A stretch of 6,357 nt of DNA, taken from an uncultured Eubacteriales bacterium. GTDB lineage: Bacteria; Bacillota; Clostridia; Oscillospirales; Oscillospiraceae. The stretch is from the NCBI GenBank assembly GCA_900555795.1, contig USMP01000083.1, positions 1 through 6,357 on the forward strand, read 5' to 3'. The position numbers and the translations under genes were made by a program. The notes below the pieces were generated by a model that was not told where the DNA came from, searched no databases, and saw only the letters and a program-made list of their open reading frames with translations. Positions 1-3,508 of this stretch are shown one piece after another. Numbering within the stretch: the first letter of the stretch is position 1; every line of letters starts with the position of its first letter.

Positions 1-49
1 AGTCAATGCCGCCGCCGCCGGAAAAAATACTTAGGACTTTGATGCTCAT
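1..49 (-). CDS. Second cytosine-5 DNA methyltransferase, N-terminal fragment (runs off window)
   Basis: The minus strand opens with ATG at 49-47, overlapping the TGA stop (48-46) of the upstream methyltransferase as ATGA, which is typical of translational coupling. The 16 visible codons read MSIKVLSIFSGGGGID. The segment S-I-F-S-G-G-G-G-I-D fits motif I (FxGxG, the S-adenosylmethionine loop) of cytosine-5 DNA methyltransferases and lines up with ISLFSGAGGLD at the same distance from the start of the neighbour. A purine-rich AAAGAGAG in the end of the upstream gene may serve as ribosome binding site. Seen: overlap and motif. Inferred: a second m5C methyltransferase. Only motif I is visible, so another Rossmann-fold enzyme starting with a similar loop cannot be excluded. 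Confidence 0.6.
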   Translation of the reverse strand, partial: MSIKVLSIFSGGGGID

Positions 50-1110
50 TCCGTCAAACTCTCTTTCACATACGCAATCATTGCCTTGCCCATAAGCGCG
101 GGAACCGCGTTTCCGATCTGCTTCTGTACGGAGCGCCGGCTCCCATAGAACTGATAGCCCTTTGGAAAGGTCTGAATCGCCGCGATTTCCGGGACGCGAA
201 GGCGGCGGTTATCCCAGTGAAACGGCCCGACCCATGGGCCCGGCTGTGCCATGATTGTCCAGGAGGGCATATGGGGAGACAGTTTAAGGAGAAAACTCCA
301 AAAACGCTTATCTGCAACAAATTTTGGATTCTCATATCCATACCAGGCGGTCAGGGCCTTATAGTTCATGCCCGGGGGGACCTGGCACAGATCCTCGTAG
401 TAGGTGCCGCCCTGGGTGACTTCCTCCGGCTCAAAGTACTCTGGCCCGTCATATCCCGCAATGGCCTCGCCGGCATTTACATAGGGCTTGAGTCCTGTTT
501 GGCTGCAAGCTTCCATTGGACAGTGTGTTTTCCTGGGCTCCGGGGATCGAAAAGTTCCGGTTGTGCCGACAATAAACAGGCGCCGCCGCTTCTGGGGAAC
601 GCCGTAATCGAGGGCATTTGCGCGTACAATTTGATGGGAGTACCCCTGTTGGCGGATTATTTCAATAAACCGCTCAACAATCACACGGTTGGTGGGGTGC
701 AGAAGGCTCTCAACATTTTCAAAGACGAATCCATCCGGGTGCAGGTCACATACCACCCGCAGATATTCGTCAACCAGAGTTGCCCGTGGGTCATTGATTC
801 CCCGGCGGGTCTGATTGCCAACCCAGTACCCGGCCTTGGAGAAGGGCTGGCAGGGGGCGCCGCCGATAACTATGAACTTCCCGTATCCCCGCTTGCTGAG
901 TATATGCTGAAATACGGAACTTTCAATTTGATGAAGGTCGCCCTCAATGATCTCCGCGTCGCGAAAGAGTGCATTCATCCGCAGGGTTTTGATGCAATCA
1001 GGATCAAGGTCCGTGCTTGAGATGACAGGCACGCCGGCCAAAAAGCTGGCCACATCCAACCCGCCGGCACCGGAGAACAGGCTGATGGCGACGATTTCTT
1101 GCTTATTCAT
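46..1110 (-). CDS. DNA (cytosine-5-)-methyltransferase, complete
   Basis: A 354-residue enzyme predicted to transfer a methyl group from S-adenosylmethionine to carbon 5 of cytosine in a specific DNA site. The family motifs appear in canonical order: motif I SLFSGAGGLD (residues 10-19), motif IV GGAPCQPFSKAG (83-94) with catalytic Cys87, motif VI FENVESL with Glu131-Asn132-Val133, motif VIII QKRRRLFIVG (173-182), motif IX around RRLRVPE (302-308), and motif X QIGNAVPALMGKA (331-343). The target-recognition domain lies between about 185 and 300; its site cannot be read by eye. Length is usual for bacterial single-domain m5C methylases. The ATG at 1110 is the first start after an in-frame TGA; the Shine-Dalgarno is weak (GGATG, distant), suggesting co-translation or co-transcription with the regulator 32 nt upstream. 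The stop overlaps the start of the next gene. All catalytic residues are present, so it should be active. Confidence 0.95.
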   Translation of the reverse strand: MNKQEIVAISLFSGAGGLDVASFLAGVPVISSTDLDPDCIKTLRMNALFRDAEIIEGDLHQIESSVFQHILSKRGYGKFIVIGGAPCQPFSKAGYWVGNQTRRGINDPRATLVDEYLRVVCDLHPDGFVFENVESLLHPTNRVIVERFIEIIRQQGYSHQIVRANALDYGVPQKRRRLFIVGTTGTFRSPEPRKTHCPMEACSQTGLKPYVNAGEAIAGYDGPEYFEPEEVTQGGTYYEDLCQVPPGMNYKALTAWYGYENPKFVADKRFWSFLLKLSPHMPSWTIMAQPGPWVGPFHWDNRRLRVPEIAAIQTFPKGYQFYGSRRSVQKQIGNAVPALMGKAMIAYVKESLTE

Positions 1111-1142
1111 ACGTTTATATCATCCATTTTTATAGTGTATCG

Positions 1143-1343
1143 TTATTTTTCTATTTCCACAACGTCGCTGAGTTCACAATTCAAAACGCAGCAAATTCTT
1201 ACAAGCACATCCAGAGAAACATATTCGTTGCGGCCCATTTTGGACAATGTGCTTGACGCAATATCTGTTTTCTTTCTCAGATCGGTCCTTGTCATGTCTT
1301 TATCAATCAACATTTTCCAAAGACGCTTATAATTGACCCCCAT
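1143..1343 (-). CDS. Small XRE/Cro-C1-type helix-turn-helix regulator
   Basis: A 66-residue protein that is almost entirely one Cro/C1-type DNA-binding domain. Helix 1 starts near YKRLWKMLIDK (5-15). The helix-turn-helix is about residues 17-38, with MTRTDLRKKTDIASSTLSKM showing the 'T..dL...T.i...tlsk' pattern. VSLDVLVRICCVLNCELSDVVE (42-63) is the usual closing helix pair. No other domain fits. The start is supported by GAGG six bases upstream of the ATG. It lies 32 nt before the methyltransferase on the same strand, so the two are probably one transcript. By position and size it may act like the controller (C) proteins of restriction-modification loci, or as a plain repressor; that role is inference. 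Third codon positions are richer in A/T than in kdpD, consistent with separate acquisition. Confidence 0.9.
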   Translation of the reverse strand: MGVNYKRLWKMLIDKDMTRTDLRKKTDIASSTLSKMGRNEYVSLDVLVRICCVLNCELSDVVEIEK

Positions 1344-1396
1344 ACGCCACCTCGCCCGTTTATTTTGTTACAAAACGTATACAGCCATATGGGAAA

Positions 1397-1425
1397 AGCA
1401 TAGCATACAGGTGGCGAGAAATCAA
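1397..1425 (-). promoter_or_regulatory. Predicted sigma-A promoter of the regulator-methyltransferase operon
   Basis: On the minus strand, TTGATT (1425-1420) and TATGCT (1402-1397) are separated by exactly 17 bases, and a TGC precedes the -10 box, giving an extended -10 (TGN). Transcription would start near 1390, leaving a leader of about 47 nt before the regulator ATG at 1343. The leader contains a TTTTG-TTA-CAAAA near-palindrome (1363-1375). Matches are 4/6 for each box, with the best spacing. This is sequence inference only. Confidence 0.5.
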
Positions 1426-1446
1426 CAAAATACGACGAGAAATCAA
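1415..1446. repeat. 11-bp direct repeat, 21-bp period, over the -35 box (candidate operator)
   Basis: CGAGAAATCAA occurs perfectly at 1415-1425 and again at 1436-1446. The period is 21 bp, two helical turns, so both copies face the same side of the DNA. The first copy contains the -35 hexamer of the minus-strand promoter; the second lies directly upstream of it. This is the geometry expected for a pair of regulator sites acting on that promoter. The XRE protein encoded just downstream is the natural candidate binder, but this is inferred. Confidence 0.55.
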
Positions 1447-1579
1447 ATGTTTGGTTGCGACTTTCAGTAGCTGGGGTGGAAGAAGGGCGGGGAGTGCATC
1501 GCCTGATTTGCATGGGGCCGCAGTAAAGTCCCCACGTACCGCCTTGCAGATATGCGTACAATAAACGTTTTGGAATCCG

Positions 1580-1596
1580 TATAAAAACGGTATAAA
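1580..1596 (-). promoter_or_regulatory. KdpE-like operator: two TTTATA half-sites, 11-bp period
   Basis: Read on the minus strand, this segment is TTTATA-CCGTT-TTTATA: two identical hexamers separated by five bases, i.e. 11-bp spacing. From memory, the E. coli KdpE site upstream of kdpFABC has the same layout (TTTATA, five bases, TTTACA), the direct-repeat form typical of OmpR/PhoB-family regulators. It sits directly upstream of the candidate -35 box of kdpF. The two hexamers are AT-rich, so they could instead be accidental or a -10-like sequence on the plus strand (TATAAA). Confidence 0.4.
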
Positions 1597-1601
1597 CAGC
1601 G

Positions 1602-1630
1602 TAGAAGCCGCCGCCCCGCGTTCATAAAAT
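1602..1630 (+). promoter_or_regulatory. Possible activator-dependent kdp promoter
   Basis: TAAAAT (1625-1630, 5/6 to TATAAT) is preceded at 17 bases by TAGAAG (1602-1607, only 3/6 to TTGACA). A poor -35 box with an OmpR-type direct repeat ending six bases upstream is what a KdpE-activated promoter would look like. The start point would be near 1637, almost at the base of the following stem-loop. Other -10-like boxes upstream (TACAAT at 1557-1562, TATAAA at 1580 and 1591) lack good -35 partners but could give a longer leader. Confidence 0.3.
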
Positions 1631-1633
1631 TTT

Positions 1634-1673
1634 AATGAAGGCGCCGTTTTCTCAAATGGCACCTTTATTTTTT
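1634..1673 (+). terminator. Strong stem-loop with T-run just upstream of kdpF (terminator/attenuator)
   Basis: Bases 1634-1649 (AATGAAGGCGCCGTTT) pair with 1654-1669 (AAATGGCACCTTTATT) around a TCTC loop. The stem is 16 bp with two G-U pairs and one C-A mismatch. The 3' arm runs into TTTATTTTTT (1664-1673), so the structure has the form of an intrinsic terminator pointing at kdpF, 38 bases before its start. No plus-strand gene precedes it in the window, so it would act inside the kdp leader, or terminate stray transcription from upstream. An alternative small hairpin, TTCAT (1621-1625) / ATGAA (1634-1638), shares its left base. Confidence 0.65.
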
Positions 1674-1711
1674 GGGTGCTACCATAGGGGTACAACAAAG
1701 GAGAAATCGCT

Positions 1712-1795
1712 ATGCAGACAGTTTTAATTGGCATCGAAATTTTCGTGATTGCCCTTCTGGCCTATCTGGGCTGGATGCTGATGAGGGAGGTATAA
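1712..1795 (+). CDS. kdpF: KdpF-like small membrane subunit of the K+-transporting ATPase
   Basis: A 27-codon gene below usual size cut-offs: MQTVLIGIEIFVIALLAYLG followed by WMLMREV. It is a single hydrophobic transmembrane helix with a short charged tail, the size and build expected of KdpF, which stabilises the KdpFABC potassium pump. AAAGGAG (1697-1703) lies eight bases before the ATG, a strong ribosome binding site. The stop is four bases before the GTG of kdpA, and the AGGGAGG that serves kdpA (1784-1790, nine bases from its GTG) is inside the kdpF 3' end. The call rests mostly on this position before kdpA. The gene is intact, although the pump genes it serves are not. Confidence 0.8.
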   Translation: MQTVLIGIEIFVIALLAYLGWMLMREV

Positions 1796-1799
1796 GACC

Positions 1800-2156
1800 G
1801 TGAACACAATTGTACAGTGCATACTCTATCTCGCCGTCCTGGTGGCGCTGGCCATACCACTGGGCGGATACATAGCCAAAGTCATGGCGGGAGAGCCGGT
1901 TTTCCTCTCCCGGCTGGTCCGCCCCTGTGAAAACGGGCTTTACAGGCTGCTGCGGATCGACCCCGGTGAGGACATGGGCTGGAAAAAATATCTCCTCTCT
2001 GCCCTGGCCTTTCACGCACTGGGGCTGCTGGCCCTGTTTGCCATTCTGATGCTTCAGGGCGTGCATGGCTCTGGGCGTTCCCCAGTCCCTGTCCGGCGGC
2101 AGAACGGTGGATCTGCTGGAGCCCATCGCTGTGGCGGAAACAGCGGGGGGCTATAA
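1800..2156 (+). pseudogene. kdpA: kdpA, N-terminal fragment (about 88 of roughly 560 codons) fused to foreign sequence
   Basis: The GTG start is supported by AGGGAGG nine bases upstream. Residues 1-88 read as the N-terminus of KdpA, the potassium-selective channel-like subunit of the Kdp pump. A first membrane helix (LYLAVLVALAIPLGGYIAKV), a cytoplasmic stretch with CENGLYRLLRIDPGEDMGWKKY (like E. coli [21 protein letters not shown]), and a second helix ALGLLALFAILMLQGV are all clear. At about 2063, where KdpA normally continues LPLNPQ.LPGLSWDLALNTA, homology stops abruptly. The frame then reads HGSGRSPVPVRRQ... to a stop at 2156, unlike KdpA and low in hydrophobic residues. The selectivity-filter regions are all missing, so it cannot transport potassium. 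No kdpB or kdpC sequence follows. This is either a deletion junction or an assembly join. Confidence 0.85.
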
Positions 2157-2280
2157 GGTGATCCCAGGGGCGGAGGTCGACGTGGAGACAGGCGCCGTTA
2201 CAGTGGACGGAGAGAGGATCCAAGACGCTGTGATTGTCACCAGGCAGTATCTGCCCCTCTACCCCCAGGCAGCCGGGCTC
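2065..2280 (+). pseudogene. Orphan coding-like fragment of unknown family
   Basis: Immediately after the kdpA break another frame opens at ATG 2065 and reads like real protein for about 70 residues: LLEPIAVAETAGGYKVIPG, then AEVDVETGAVTVDGERIQD, then AVIVTRQYLPLYP. It has balanced composition, alternating beta-like segments and G/C-rich third codon positions as in kdpD. An in-frame TGA lies at 2047-2049, so the ATG is the first start, but no Shine-Dalgarno is evident. Quality drops after about 2280, where the frame becomes Arg/Gly-rich although it stays open to 2772. I do not recognise the family. It may be a piece of a different gene brought next to kdpA by the same rearrangement. Confidence 0.35.
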
Positions 2281-2312
2281 CATAGGGCATGGCCCTGGCG
2301 GGCCAGGAAATA

Positions 2313-2326
2313 CGAACGTTTGTTCG
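2313..2326. promoter_or_regulatory. LexA/SOS box-like palindrome
   Basis: CGAAC-GTTT-GTTCG matches the Gram-positive LexA (DinR) site form CGAAC-N4-GTTCG in all ten arm positions. It stands in a locally AT-rich pocket of otherwise GC-rich DNA, as promoter sites do. No SOS gene follows on either side: GGAGGGG-ATG at 2341 opens only a poor-quality frame. It may be the promoter stub of a gene lost in the rearrangement. Confidence 0.5.
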
Positions 2327-2500
2327 ATTATCCGGAGGGGATGCGGTGTGGAAAACTCCGTGGAACACGGCACGGGGGGATGCATCGGAAAGTGTGCTAC
2401 AGTACACGTGTGAGAGGGGGTGAGGGAGACGGAGCAGGCCAGGGGCCGTCAGAGCAAATGGGACAGGCGCAACCTCAGAACGCGGTGGGGCGGCGGCTCG

Positions 2501-2571
2501 GGTGCTGCCCTGGCTGCCCTGGCTGTCTGGCTGCCTTGGCTGCCTTGGCTGTCTGGCTGCCCTGGCTGTCT
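2501..2571. repeat. Degenerate tandem repeat of 8-9 bp units (GGCTGCCCT / GGCTGTCT)
   Basis: From 2512 the sequence is seven head-to-tail units of 9, 8, 9, 9, 8, 9 and 8 bp: GGCTGCCCT, GGCTGTCT, GGCTGCCTT, GGCTGCCTT, GGCTGTCT, GGCTGCCCT, GGCTGTCT. A degenerate eighth unit (2501-2511) precedes them. The 8-bp units break any fixed reading frame, so selection on a protein repeat is unlikely. Such arrays arise by replication slippage and are common places for deletion or misassembly. Confidence 0.85.
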
Positions 2572-2641
2572 GATCCCACCGACCGCGCCGCTGTAACGGG
2601 ACGGGGCGTACCTGTGGCAGGATATTGCGCAGCTGGTAGGT

Positions 2642-3289
2642 GTGCTGGCGGCCGGGGTTCCCATGCAATTTTTTGGGACCACGGAGGGCCGGGAAACTGC
2701 GGAACTGACCTTCCACCTGGAGGACTCTGTCCTGGTGGCGCGGCGCTGCTCTGTATCTGGTCGGGAATTTGACCATCTGCAGGGGCTGGGCCTTCAGGCG
2801 GAGTGGCCGGACCGGGATGCCGCCTGCCGCATGGCGGAACTGGCCGCCGCGGTCCCGGCCTGGGGGAACTGCTGCCCGGTTTTTCGCCGGAATCTGGCGG
2901 CCCTGGCTGGCAGCGAACTGATGATTTCCACGGAGGGCAGCTTGTTTGCGTATTTGACCTGGGAGCCGGTGTCCCATGAGGAGTTGCTCCGGACCCTGAC
3001 AATTGCCCATAAGGCCCGGCTCTGGCGCACATTTTTGCGGGATGGTCAGCAGCCGCTGGAGTTTGACTGGCTGTGGGAGTGCTACTACACAGGAGAGCAG
3101 CTGCTCCTTTTGGAGTGGGAACTGGCGCTGCGGATGGTTTTGGAGGAACTTGGGTTCCGGGTGGAGCGGAACAGCAGCATGTTTCGGGCTGTCGATCACC
3201 GGGGACAGGAGCGGCGCTTCGATATTGCCCGGGGCGGCCCGGCGGAAAAGGTATTTTTGAAGCTGCTGTTTCCCCTGGGTACAAAGTAA
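2642..3289 (+). CDS. Unrecognised protein of about 215 residues, possibly truncated at its start
   Basis: An open frame ending TAA at 3287-3289 whose translation looks genuine: mixed helices, many Leu/Glu/Trp, e.g. AELTFHLEDSVLVARR, EPVSHEELLRTLTIAHKARL, FDWLWECYYTGEQLLLLEWE and RMVLEELGFRVERN. There are no membrane segments or signal peptide. I do not recognise the family. Possible starts are GTG 2642 and ATG 2663, neither with a clear ribosome binding site. The frame stays protein-like upstream (AYLWQDIAQLVGVLAAGVP) to a TAA at 2594-2596, hinting that the true N-terminus was lost at the repeat-rich seam. It sits where kdpC would be, but no KdpC features are present. Function unknown. Confidence 0.5.
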   Translation: MLAAGVPMQFFGTTEGRETAELTFHLEDSVLVARRCSVSGREFDHLQGLGLQAEWPDRDAACRMAELAAAVPAWGNCCPVFRRNLAALAGSELMISTEGSLFAYLTWEPVSHEELLRTLTIAHKARLWRTFLRDGQQPLEFDWLWECYYTGEQLLLLEWELALRMVLEELGFRVERNSSMFRAVDHRGQERRFDIARGGPAEKVFLKLLFPLGTK

Positions 3290-3508
3290 ACGGAATGGCT
3301 AAATTTTTTATCCCGGGTACCGTCAGTGGGATTTCAGCAGGCTTCCGGTGGGCAGGGCGCTTTTATGCAATCTTAATTCGTGGCAGAAAAGAACAATGGG
3401 ATTCTGATGCGATGTATGATATGATAGCCGCAGAGAATGTCCCGGTATGCCGGCGCTGTTGTGGGACAGCGGGATCTGGACGGGACAAATTGGTAGCGGG
3501 GTGCTGTT
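3290..3508 (+). other. Spacer before kdpD with no convincing gene
   Basis: These 219 bases hold no credible coding sequence. One frame from ATG 3295 (MAKFFIPGTVSG...) stays open into kdpD, but it becomes Cys/Gly-rich and overlaps kdpD, so it is probably a shadow. I see no KdpC C-terminus. The segment is locally AT-richer than its surroundings and contains the promoter-like TGATATGAT. Confidence 0.5.
3417..3425 (+). promoter_or_regulatory. Possible extended -10 promoter element upstream of kdpD
   Basis: TGA-TATGAT (3417-3425) has the TGN motif and five of six bases of TATAAT, 83 bases before the kdpD start. The -35 position (TGGGAT at 3397-3402, 17-base spacer) is poor, which extended -10 promoters tolerate. 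It could let kdpD be expressed apart from the broken upstream operon. Weak evidence. Confidence 0.3.

Larger units (their letters stand above)
1344..1711. other. Divergent intergenic region between the modification cassette and kdp
   Basis: No credible gene was found in these 368 bases. The left third is AT-rich and holds the minus-strand promoter, its direct repeat and the short palindromes GTATAC and CATATG. The middle (about 1470-1550) is G-rich, with a small possible hairpin TGGGG (1513-1517) / CCCCA (1530-1534). I could not match it to a known riboswitch; the conserved blocks I associate with the ydaO c-di-AMP aptamer, which often precedes potassium genes in Firmicutes, were not seen. 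The right third carries the KdpE-like repeat, the possible kdp promoter and the stem-loop listed separately. Confidence 0.7.
2281..2596. other. Mosaic segment without a convincing gene
   Basis: About 315 bases in which neither strand reads as a normal protein; open frames here are Arg/Gly/Pro-rich shadows of GC-rich DNA. It contains a CCTGG/CCAGG inverted repeat (2294-2298 / 2303-2307), a LexA-like box (2313-2326), a CCGTG-GAA-CACGG hairpin (2358-2370), the palindrome ACACGTGT (2404-2411) and a tandem repeat (2501-2571). It separates two coding-like pieces and lies where the remainder of kdpA would be. Confidence 0.6.

Noticed and set aside
217..1020. 267-codon open frame on the plus strand
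   Set aside because: It is antisense to the methyltransferase, whose motifs are all intact; its translation resembles no family.
1345..1416. 8-bp inverted repeat CGCCACCT / AGGTGGCG that could hide the regulator's ribosome binding site
   Set aside because: The distal arm lies upstream of the predicted transcription start, so it would not be in the mRNA; the match may be chance.
1440..1640. ydaO-type c-di-AMP riboswitch upstream of kdpF
   Set aside because: Considered because such switches precede potassium genes in Firmicutes, but the conserved blocks I know were not found in this segment.
2501..2571. CRISPR-like array
   Set aside because: Units are 8-9 bp, contiguous and without spacers.
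2237..3199. 320-codon minus-strand frame across the mosaic and the unknown gene
   Set aside because: Pro/Arg/Gln-rich throughout and passes through the tandem repeat; the plus-strand frame over 2642-3289 is far more protein-like.
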